From Clostridia bacterium (GTDB lineage: Bacteria > Bacillota > Clostridia > Lachnospirales > Lachnospiraceae), in NCBI GenBank assembly GCA_910576325.1, contig CAJTIM010000013.1:1-64000 (forward strand): a stretch of DNA of 64,000 nt, read 5' to 3'. The notes beneath the pieces are model-generated. The model was given only the letters and a program-made list of their open reading frames with translations. It ran no database searches and was not told the origin of the DNA. Made by a program: the position numbers and the translations under genes. This document shows positions 43,040 through 51,000 of the stretch, piece by piece (position 1 is the stretch's first letter; each line of letters opens with the position of its first letter).

Positions 43040-44834
43040 TGTCTGCGTCCTCCTGTAAATCCTCCCCGTCGATCTCGTAAACGTCAAATTCCTCGTCCGG
43101 CTTCACAATGGCGGGGCGGCGTTTGATGTGCTTTTCCATGTCAAAGGCGTTCTTCGGGTCTGCGTCGGAGAGGTACTTGTATTTCGGGTGCTTTGTTATG
43201 TCGAATTTATCCGAAAAGAACGGGCGCACCCCACGCACTTGCAAGATACATTTTCCCCCGTCCATAACCGCGATTTCATCTTCGGTCATAAGCTGCTTTC
43301 CCAATTTCTGATAGTTCAGCCCGTGGGAAAGCTCCCGCCCCCGCGTTTCGGACGTGTTGAAGCTGTCTATGGTTTCTTTTCCTAAAAGCTCCGACATTTC
43401 TTTGAGCGTCGTTTTTTCCTTGCCGCCTAAGAAAAGCGTCGTGTCGCAATTCCCGCTTATGGTGTCCGCGTTGTCCTTGTAGATTGCCTTTAGCTGTGAC
43501 TGGCTCTGCAAAATGATGGAAGCCGATATTTCCCGGCTCCTTATGGTGGCTATGAGTTTTTCAAACTTCGGTATCCGCCCGATATTCGCAAATTCATCAA
43601 GTAAGCACCTTACATGGACGGGAAGCCGCCCGCCGTATTCATCATCTGCCTTGTCGCACAAGAGGTTGAATAGCTGGGTGTAGAGAATACTCACAACAAA
43701 GTTAAAAGTGTCGTCGGTGTCGCTGATAATGACGAAAAGGGCGGTCTTTCTGTCCCCCAGCGTGTCAAGCTCCATTTCGTCCGTTTCCATAAGCTCCCGC
43801 AGCTCCCGTATGTCAAATGGCGCAAGCCGCGCACCGCAGGAAATGAGGATAGAGCTTCGCGTCTTGCCCGCCGATAACAGGAATTTCTTGTACTGCCGGA
43901 CAGCGAAATGCTCCGGGTCTTTTTCTTCCAGCCGTTCAAACATGAGGTCAACCGGGCTTTGAAATTCCGGGTCGTCCTCGCGGGCTTCGCTGGCGTTTAT
44001 CATTTCAAGCAGCGTCGTAAAGTTCCTTTCTTCCTCTGGGGCTTCATAGTGGATATAGCCGATAAGGGCGCAGTAGAAAAGCCGTTCCGACTTCACCCAA
44101 AAATCCTCCCCGGATTTCTCCCCGTCGCCTTTGGTGTTGGCGATTATGGTATTCACCAGCTTCAAAATGTCCTTTTCACTCCGCAGATAGGCAAAGGGAT
44201 TGTACTTCATGGATTTTTTGAAGTTAATCGTATTCAGCACTTTGATACGGTATTTGTACCTCTGTAACATTTTTCCTGTTTCCAAAATCAGTGTTCCTTT
44301 CGGGTCAGTAACGATATATGAAGTTGGAAAATCTTTTGAGCTGCACTGCATAAGCGACGGTTTCACAAAGAACCGGGTTTTACCGCTGCCGGAGCCGCCG
44401 ATCACAAGGATATTTTTGTTCCTCGCATATTTCGGCTGCTTCGGGCGGCTGTTCATGGTGAGCCGTTCCGTCTGTGTTAAGGGGATATTGTTTTCAAATA
44501 CCGGGTCGGTGTAGGGCTTAATATCGTCGGCATTTCCCCAGCGGGCGGAACCGTACTCAATGCCTTTGCGGTATTTCTTCGCGTTCTTGCCTTTCATGTA
44601 AACGGCAAGCCGGATAATCACCGCGCCCACAATGCCGATCAGTAAGTCGGCGGGGTGGAAGCTGGGGGCAGCGGAAGCAAAGGCAGCGGTGAAGCCCTCC
44701 CCCAAGTGTAAGATTTTTTGGCTTGCGTCCATGCCGGGGGAAAGCCGGACAGCCGCGCCCACCTTGTCAAACAGGTACACAAAGAGCAGATAGGGCGCGT
44801 TTAGGATAAGCAGCTTCTTTACTTCCGGCTTCAT
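43032..44834 (-). CDS. virD4: VirD4/TraG-type coupling protein
   Basis: 600 residues. Two N-terminal membrane helices (about 8-28 and 65-83), Walker A VIGGSGSGKTRFF, Walker B CLLDEFANIG, and the TraG motif SQLKAIYKDNADTISGNCDT is split around it. It delivers the relaxase-DNA complex to the T4SS. The acidic C-terminus is usual. PcfB lies directly upstream (4-base overlap). It may also serve the relaxase of the nested transposon. Confidence 0.94.
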   Translation of the reverse strand: MKPEVKKLLILNAPYLLFVYLFDKVGAAVRLSPGMDASQKILHLGEGFTAAFASAAPSFHPADLLIGIVGAVIIRLAVYMKGKNAKKYRKGIEYGSARWGNADDIKPYTDPVFENNIPLTQTERLTMNSRPKQPKYARNKNILVIGGSGSGKTRFFVKPSLMQCSSKDFPTSYIVTDPKGTLILETGKMLQRYKYRIKVLNTINFKKSMKYNPFAYLRSEKDILKLVNTIIANTKGDGEKSGEDFWVKSERLFYCALIGYIHYEAPEEERNFTTLLEMINASEAREDDPEFQSPVDLMFERLEEKDPEHFAVRQYKKFLLSAGKTRSSILISCGARLAPFDIRELRELMETDEMELDTLGDRKTALFVIISDTDDTFNFVVSILYTQLFNLLCDKADDEYGGRLPVHVRCLLDEFANIGRIPKFEKLIATIRSREISASIILQSQSQLKAIYKDNADTISGNCDTTLFLGGKEKTTLKEMSELLGKETIDSFNTSETRGRELSHGLNYQKLGKQLMTEDEIAVMDGGKCILQVRGVRPFFSDKFDITKHPKYKYLSDADPKNAFDMEKHIKRRPAIVKPDEEFDVYEIDGEDLQEDADSE

Positions 44835-45307
44835 AGCGATACCTCCCTGTCCTTGTGTTTGGTCTGCTGGCGGCTGGCGTTCAGCTCCTTTGCCTTTTCC
44901 CGGAAAGCCGCTAATGCCTTTCGGATTGAGGGCTTTTTGTCCTGTGTCAGCTTCTTTGCGGAAAACTCCTTGAAAGCGGCGGTCAATGCGTCTGCGTCCC
45001 TGCCCTTGAAGAATACAAGATAGCGAGGCGGGGTTTCCGTACTGTCTTTTTTCAGCGCAAAGTCGATACCGTATTTTTTGGCGGTACTCTCAAATGCCTT
45101 GATATTTTCTTTTGTGATCTCAATGTTGGAAACGCCTGTGTTCTGCTTCATAAGCTGCTTTAGGGTCTGTTTCCCGTGGGGCTGTTTGCCGATCTGCTTC
45201 TTTGACTGTGCAAGCGCGGCTTTCATTGCCTTTTGCAGCACTTCGGCGGTCAGCTTCCCGGTCTTGATATACAGGGCAACGGTTTTCTCGTTGATCTCGT
45301 CCTGCAT
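44831..45307 (-). CDS. PcfB-family relaxosome/coupling accessory
   Basis: 158 residues; TVALYIKTGKLTAEVLQKAMKAAL and the middle GVSNIEITKENIKAFESTAKKYGIDF are typical of PcfB/DUF3801. PcfB of pCF10 links the relaxase to the coupling protein PcfC. The gene overlaps virD4. Confidence 0.88.
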   Translation of the reverse strand: MQDEINEKTVALYIKTGKLTAEVLQKAMKAALAQSKKQIGKQPHGKQTLKQLMKQNTGVSNIEITKENIKAFESTAKKYGIDFALKKDSTETPPRYLVFFKGRDADALTAAFKEFSAKKLTQDKKPSIRKALAAFREKAKELNASRQQTKHKDREVSL

Positions 45308-45348
45308 GGGGTCTGTCCCTCCTTTCGGGGTGTCCTATGGGGCGGCGG

Positions 45349-45576
45349 TCAGATACGCACCCGCAGCCCGTTAAGGTCGTCGGCTCTGATACCTACCAAG
45401 TACCATTCCTGTTTCATGTTCATTTCAATGCGGGTAGGCTTCCACTTGCCGCGGGTGAACACGTCGAAACAGTCCCCGCAATGCAGCCCGCCGTAATAGC
45501 TGGCAAGGTCAAAGCGGATGTCGTAGCGGTCTGTGCGCTCGTCAAATACCAATGCTCCCGTCATTTTCTGTGCCAT
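45349..45576 (-). CDS. DUF5348 protein
   Basis: 75 residues: GALVFDERTDRYDIRFDLASYYGGLHCGD then WYLVGI, typical of DUF5348. Ribosome site AAAGGAGGATTTT ahead of ATG 45576. Small conserved gene between RepA and PcfB in these ICEs; role unknown. Confidence 0.82.
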   Translation of the reverse strand: MAQKMTGALVFDERTDRYDIRFDLASYYGGLHCGDCFDVFTRGKWKPTRIEMNMKQEWYLVGIRADDLNGLRVRI

Positions 45577-45597
45577 AATAAAATCCTCCTTTTGTGG

Positions 45598-46587
45598 TTA
45601 CAGGCTTTCGCCCGGTTTGAATGAATAGGGGTCGTGCGGCTCCTGTGGCGCAAGTGCGCCGCTTGCCATATCATGAGCCACAAGGGACGTGTAATAGTTG
45701 CCGATTGTGGACGGGGCATTGAAAAGCACCGCCCGTAAATACTGCTTGATGTTGCGGATTTTGGTGGTGTTCTCCCGCATACAGTCCAGCACAAAGCGGA
45801 TATGTTCGCCGTCCAGCTTCATAAACTTTGCTTTCACCAGCTCGGCGGGGTAGTCGTCCCCGGCAATGCGGATCGTCTTTCTCCGGGTGCATACGGTTTC
45901 AAGCATGAGGTCAACAATTTCGTCCAGCCTGTCCCCGTCAAACTTCATATCCTGCATGAGAATGTCATAGGAGATATTGTCCTTGATGATCTCCCGGTAA
46001 ATCTCAAAAGCTGTCTGTGCGTCCGATTCCTTTCGTTTCCGTTCCGGCGGCATAGCCGCTTCTCTGTCAGAGGGAGAGGGGTTAGGGGAAAGGATAGGAA
46101 TGGAATGGGTACTTTGTTCATCAGTAATTCTTTTTTCTTTTTTTGGTAAGTTAGTCTTTTGTATATCTTTATTTAATTGCGTTGGATTTTCCGTCGTCGG
46201 TTTACCCGGTGTCGGATTTTCCAATATCGGGTTTCCCGGTGTTGGATTTTCCAATGTCGGGTTATCCAATCCCGGCGGGGTGTCGTCCGGCGGCTGGGGC
46301 TGCTCGTAAATGGTGTATTCAATGGCAGTCATTTTGCCCTTTGCGTCGCGCCCCTGCTGCCGCTTGATATATCCGGCTTTTTCCAGCTCCCATATGGCGG
46401 TGCGGATAGCGTCGATACTTTCCCGGTTGATCTGTGACAGCCCCGCAAGGGTGTAGTCCCAATCTTCGGGAAGTGACAGCATTTGCGACAAAAGCCCCTT
46501 TGCCTTTAAGGTCAGTTCCTTGTTGCGTAAATGGTGGTTGCTCATAACGGTATAGCCCTTGTTGCGCTCCACTCGGAAAACTGCCAT
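45598..46587 (-). CDS. Replication initiator (RepA N-domain/DUF6017) of the ICE
   Basis: 329 residues. Winged-helix start (MSNHHLRNKELTLKAKGLLSQMLSLPEDW), a Pro/Asn/Thr repeat hinge (about 108-140), and a C-terminal DUF6017-like domain (YLRAVLFNAPSTIGNYY). First gene of the right-end operon. Supports autonomous replication of the excised circle. ATG 46587 follows AAAGGAGTGATGAAGCT. Confidence 0.88.
   Translation of the reverse strand: MAVFRVERNKGYTVMSNHHLRNKELTLKAKGLLSQMLSLPEDWDYTLAGLSQINRESIDAIRTAIWELEKAGYIKRQQGRDAKGKMTAIEYTIYEQPQPPDDTPPGLDNPTLENPTPGNPILENPTPGKPTTENPTQLNKDIQKTNLPKKEKRITDEQSTHSIPILSPNPSPSDREAAMPPERKRKESDAQTAFEIYREIIKDNISYDILMQDMKFDGDRLDEIVDLMLETVCTRRKTIRIAGDDYPAELVKAKFMKLDGEHIRFVLDCMRENTTKIRNIKQYLRAVLFNAPSTIGNYYTSLVAHDMASGALAPQEPHDPYSFKPGESL
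46178..46281 (-). repeat. Tandem repeats inside the RepA gene
   Basis: Units of about 15 and 30 bases (GGATTTTCCAATNTCGGGTT-like) encode NPTLENPTPGNPILENPTPG and the following GKPTTENPT. They form the flexible hinge and are likely to vary in copy number. Confidence 0.75.
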
Positions 46588-46618
46588 AGCTTCATCACTC
46601 CTTTGGTTGTGGATTTGT

Positions 46619-46662
46619 TACGCGATAGAACGCCATTTTGCCGGGTTTAGGTATAAATCCCT
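46619..46662 (-). promoter_or_regulatory. Conserved 45-nt motif, copy b, ahead of the ICE repA
   Basis: GTTACGCGATAGAACGCCAT...TAGGTATAAATCCC resembles copy a (15207-15252) and the sequence ahead of the nested repA. On the minus strand it includes a 13-codon frame starting MAFYRVTNPQ that ends in the repA ribosome site; this may be chance. The rest of 46588-46976 holds only the arm repeats and a small inverted repeat. Confidence 0.5.
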
Positions 46663-46890
46663 GTCCCTGTTAAAAACGCGCCCGTAAAGCCGCTTGTAGC
46701 AAGGCTCTTTTTGCCCCTACTGCGTAACATGAGGGCATAAAAAAAGCGGCGTTCCTGTTCTCCCGTGTAGGGATAGAGAAACGCCGCGTTTGCGTCGTAT
46801 TCAGTTTTCATTTATTCTTTCTCAATGCTGTGTGCTGGTGTTTGGGCTTGCAGGGTTCCGGGCGGCATATCAAGGCTCTTTCCCTCAAAA

Positions 46891-46911
46891 GTAGTAAATT
46901 GGTAGTAAATT
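46891..46911. promoter_or_regulatory. Right-end integrase arm-type repeats
   Basis: GTAGTAAATT at 46891-46900 and again inside GGTAGTAAATT (46901-46911), matching the left-end repeats 4308-4330 in orientation. Confidence 0.65.
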
Positions 46912-46977
46912 CAGCTTGAAATCCTGCTTGTATGCCCGTAAATCAAGGCTTTTTTGAGATAATCAACCATTTTCTTC

Positions 46978-46983
46978 TAAAAT
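46978..46983. other. attR: 6-bp ICE target repeat TAAAAT
   Basis: Partner of 4166-4171. The 5' half of the ATP-grasp gene meets the ICE here; its frame runs into TAG at 46977-46979. Confidence 0.8.
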
Positions 46984-47699
46984 CTCCAATCTCCATAAAC
47001 GCCTTCATTATCTTTTTGAATTTTAACCGAAAAAATCTTCCCCTTAATAAAAGTTATCCTGCAATCAATCTTTGGCTCTAAAAATTCTTGGACAAAGATA
47101 GGTGCCTGCCTTAAATTATACTCTTTTAATTCAGAACTATTAACAACATTTGAATAAGTAAACATTTCCTTATTATTCTCTAAATCATAAAATAAGGCAG
47201 TATCTAAGGCCTTAATGACAAATTTCTTTTCTTTCTCAATATTAATAGCAGAAGTATTTGTGATTAGTGTTTTGGGAATATTAAATCCACATTCTTCAGC
47301 CTTAATTAACTGGTACATTTTATTTTCTGCCCTATACACATCAACAGGATTGTTGATCCATATGGCTCGCTGAAAAATAATTAGATTTCTCAAAAATGAA
47401 CTCCATTGATTTCTTTCTAGCTGTTCTTCTAATGATAATTCTTTTTTTGATTGCGTGCGCAAAAAAACTGGCGCACGAAAATATATCCCCTCTAAATCAT
47501 CGAATCCCACATAATACTCTTTATCATCAATGACTATTTGCATATATTTTTTTTGCAAATCAATCTGTATTTCATGCTTAAGAAACTCATCTCTATTTAA
47601 TCTATAAAAATTTTTATTATCAGACAACAAGCGATAGCAGACAAGATCAGTGGAAAAATCAATAGTTGATGAAATAATCAAATATTTAATTTTATTCAC
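46984..47699 (-). pseudogene. ATP-grasp peptide ligase, 5' part (cut off by the ICE)
   Basis: Starts at GTG 47699, which overlaps the stop of the small peptide gene and has GGGAGAGGATCAAAAAG ahead. It reads NKIKYLIISSTIDFSTDLVCYRLL, the pre-ATP-grasp fold start, then RLNRDEF, IYFRAPVF, AENKMYQLIKAEECGFNIPKT, FVIKALD (ATP-binding Lys) and QEFLEPKIDCRITFI. This is the order seen in MvdD/RimK-like graspetide ligases. The catalytic C-terminus is at 3928-4171. The joined enzyme would have 319 residues, the usual size. Confidence 0.85.
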
Positions 47700-47898
47700 C
47701 TTTTTGATCCTCTCCCGTTTCAACGTCACACTTCTTAGTCTCTGACCTTTGCACATGATTTCCAAGCATCATAACTTCTCCCGTACTATCAACTCTCCAT
47801 AATCCGCAATGTCTATCATAGAAACATCCTTTAGGAGATAACTCTTTTGCTACATCCTCATAAACATAAGCTTTATCTAATAAAATGTGCTCTTTCAT
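47692..47898 (-). CDS. Small peptide, candidate substrate of the ATP-grasp ligase
   Basis: 68 residues from ATG 47898 (ACGGAGGATAAA). First gene of the interrupted operon; its TAA overlaps the ligase GTG. The first two thirds (KAYVYEDVAKELSPKGCFYD...CGLWRVDSTGEVMML) could be a leader. The C-terminal SETKKCDVETGEDQKGE is rich in Thr, Lys, Asp and Glu, the side chains joined by graspetide ligases. No clear repeated core is visible, so precursor status is inferred from position, size and tail composition only. Confidence 0.6.
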   Translation of the reverse strand: MKEHILLDKAYVYEDVAKELSPKGCFYDRHCGLWRVDSTGEVMMLGNHVQRSETKKCDVETGEDQKGE

Positions 47899-47931
47899 TT
47901 TATCCTCCGTAATTATTTATTCTTATTCTTT

Positions 47932-47960
47932 ATTATATTCAATTTTATGAACAAGCACAA
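47932..47960 (-). promoter_or_regulatory. Promoter of the small peptide/ATP-grasp operon
   Basis: Minus strand -35 TTGTGC (47955-47960), 17-bp spacer, -10 TATAAT (47932-47937); start about 25 bases before the ATG 47898. Confidence 0.7.
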
Positions 47961-47992
47961 TATTATAAATTTAAACTTACTTTTTCTTTTTT

Positions 47993-48038
47993 GTATTATA
48001 GCCTTTCCGTTTCAATAAAACTGGAAAGGCTATAATAC
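47993..48038. terminator. 16-bp perfect hairpin between adhesin and peptide operon
   Basis: GTATTATAGCCTTTCC (47993-48008) pairs with GGAAAGGCTATAATAC (48023-48038). It stands 10 bases behind the adhesin stop. It lacks a T-run on the minus strand, so it may be a terminator of unusual type. Confidence 0.6.
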
Positions 48039-48048
48039 TTAAATCATT

Positions 48049-51000
48049 TTACTTTTCTTTTGCCTTTTTTCTTAAAAGAATACCGAATGTCATAATTAAC
48101 ACCCCTACACATCCAATCAGCCAAAGATTCAAATTATCCCCGGTCTGCGGCAATTTCGGCTCTGTCGGTGTATTCGTCAGCTTCAAGGTATACTTCACCA
48201 AATCCGGCGCATCTCCCTCATATTTCAACATTACCTCATGGGGCGTGCTATCCAGGATATACCTGTCTGCTGCTTTCGTCTCCACAACAAAGTATTTGAT
48301 ATCCTCCGCATAATTCCCATCCGTAAATACTGCAATCGGAAGCTCTTCTGATTCCGCATGTCCATCTTTATCCGTCACAAGCGTTTCTATCACTTCGCCA
48401 TCCTTATCACGGATCTCAAACTCCACGCCCTTGATGCCTTTCCCGGTATCCTTATCCGTTTTCTCAATCAGGATCCTGCCGAGCACAACCTCATCTTTCA
48501 TGGATACCTTTTGGATCTCCTTCGTATCCTCCACGGTAAACTTCACATCCGCAGCAATCTTATATCCATAAGGCGCAGTCTCTTCACGCAGGGTATACTC
48601 CCCTGTAGGAATACGCTCAATATAGTGAGGCGTCCCATTAGACTTCCACGTTTCCACTACATGGCCATCTTTATCAATAATGGACAGAACAGCATCATCC
48701 AGCTCATGTTCCCCGGTAATATCCGTCTTAGAGATTTCAAGCTTTGTGGGATAATTCTCAAACTCCGCCTTAAGCTCAATCACCTTGACATATTCTCCCT
48801 GATAAGAAGCATCCAGATTAAACACCTCCCCACTCAGTACATACCCTTTCGGAGCCTCCATTTCCTTTACATAGTACCGACCAAGGGGAAGATCATTTAA
48901 GAATACACATCTTCCATCTTTCCAGGTTACGGCCTTTCCCACAAGGCTGTCCTTAGAAGTTACGACCTTGCCATCCACATTCACAATGTCTTCTGCCGCA
49001 TAAAGACCAAACACCGCGCCTTCCAGTGCTTCCTTTGTCTCCGCGTCTGCCTTTGTTACCGTAATCTGCACTTTCTGTCGCTCATTGGTGACATTCATAC
49101 CGGCATAAACTACCTTTGTGTCCTGATCCACATAAGACAAATCCGCTTCAGTCGGTTCCTGATTCAGCACAAAACCTTCCAACGTCTTTGTCTCCACAAG
49201 ATAATATTTCCCTAAAGGAAGCTCCTCCAGCTTGGCAATTCCTTTCTCGTTCGTGGTAATCACTCCAACAAGCTGATCCTTTTCATAGTAAAGCGTGTCA
49301 AGCCCGTCCGGACTTACAATATCCTCCGCCGCATAAACCTTGAAAGCCACGCCTGCAAGGGACTTTTTGAAATACTGGAAAATTACATCATACCAATGCT
49401 CCTCCAAAACCCTGGCATCCTGTAAAAACTCTCCATCCTTATTCACAATGATCGTTCCGGTGGGAACCGCATCCTGCATCACCACGCTCCGGACTTCCCC
49501 CGTATCCTCTACCGTAAATTCCACATCTTCTGCTTTCAGATAGCCGTAAGGAGCATATTCCTCACAAAGAATATAAGTTCTTCCCACTTCCAGTCTCTTA
49601 ATGACATGCTTTTCCCCTGCCCGAGAAGTCCATGTGTCAATTACATTTCCCTCTTTATCAAGAACACTTAAGGCTGCACCAGACAGCTCCACACCACTGG
49701 TGATATCCTCTTTCGTTACTTCCGTTGTGGTAGGAATATTAAAAAATTCATCACTATACTCCGCAATCTCAACATCCTGTCCCTGATAAGCCGGCTCAAA
49801 TACCACCATTTCCTCATTGGTAATATAACCCTTCGCTCGTTCCAGTTCTTTCACATAATAAGAGAAAAACGGATAATCCTTTGTGAAAAGTACCTGCCCT
49901 CTTTCATCCGAAGTTACCGTTTCCAGCAAAGTATCCGCTTCCACAATCACCTCTCCCAGACGGTTTTCAATAGGTTCCTTAGCATACAGTCCAAAAACTG
50001 CGCCCGAAACCGCTTCCTTTGTCTCCGCATCTTTCTTCTCAATAGAAAGGGACACTTTCTGCCGTGCATTGGTGTATGCCATGTCCTCATAAACGACACA
50101 AACCTCCTGTCCTGCATAAGAAATGGTGAACTCCTGCACTTCCCTGTTCAGGACAAATCCGTCTCCTGCCTTTGTTTCCATCACATAATAGGAACCAAGG
50201 GGCAGGTTCTCCAAATATCCTTTCCCATCCTCCCCGGTTGTAATGGTTCCTGCAAGCTGATCCTTTTCCAGAAGAACCGTCCCCTGATTATCCGGGGACA
50301 AAATTTCATCCCTTGCATAAACGGAAAACTCCGCTCCCTTAATTCCGGCAAGAACATACTGAAACTCCCCATCATAAGAATCCAGCATCTCTCCCTGTTT
50401 ATAAAGGCGCAATGCTCCCAACTGCCGATCATTTTTCTGTACCACCGTAATGACGGCTTCCTTAGTATCCCCGTCAATCTGATAGGCCTCTCCCGTACTG
50501 ATCCGGAAAATCACCGCATCCTTTGGAACTTCCACAATCGTTCCGTTCTCACTGTATCCCTCATATCCGTTCAGCACATAACCATCCGGAGCCTCCACTT
50601 CCTCCAAACGGTAAGTCCCTACCGGAAGTGTGTCCGGCGTCAAAAGATATCCCTCCTTTGACACGGCATAGGGTCTTTCCTTTGTACCATAGCAGACCTT
50701 GTTGGGATAGGTGATCCACTGTTCCACGTATTTCTCCTGTTCCATGTCATAGATGCGGTACTTTGTACCCTCTTTCAAAATAGTCTCGCAAGAAGTACTG
50801 TCACCTTTCACGATTTTGATTTTGGCAGTAAAGGCGTCATCCATAAACACTCTCCAGGTCTGTGCCGTCCGGCTGTCCTCCGTTACTCTTACGATAAAGG
50901 GCTGAATCCGCATATATTCATCCGGTACGGTTGTTTCAACCACCACATAAGAACCGTATGCCAGTTCCGGGCTGCGCAAAAATCCTTTCCCGTCTGTGAA

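Larger units (their letters stand above)
4166..46983. mobile_element. Tn916/Tn1549-like integrative conjugative element, about 42.8 kb
   Basis: Bounded by TAAAAT repeats inside a split ATP-grasp gene. At the left end it carries a Tn916-type tyrosine integrase and 67-residue Xis. Gene order over the rest (MobC, relaxase, Cys-rich VLP protein, TTRAP, LtrC-like, topoisomerase III, DUF4366, DUF4315, CHAP protein, VirB4, PrgI, TrbL-like, Maff2, VirD4, PcfB, DUF5348, RepA) follows the Tn1549 family layout as I know it. No van or tet genes are present; the cargo is a two-component/ABC transporter block at 7.4-12.5 kb. About 9.9 kb of its length is a second transposon. The backbone is clearly richer in GC than the AT-rich flanks. 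Confidence 0.92.

Noticed and set aside
46178..46281. CRISPR-like tandem repeats
   Set aside because: Units are in frame, contiguous and encode a protein hinge; no unique spacers.
4166..46983. Vancomycin or tetracycline resistance cargo expected from the Tn1549/Tn916 backbone
   Set aside because: No vanA/B-type ligase, vanHX, or tetM-like GTPase gene is present anywhere in the element.
4166..46983. Integration into a tRNA gene
   Set aside because: The flanks join to a protein-coding frame; no cloverleaf or CCA end is seen at either boundary.
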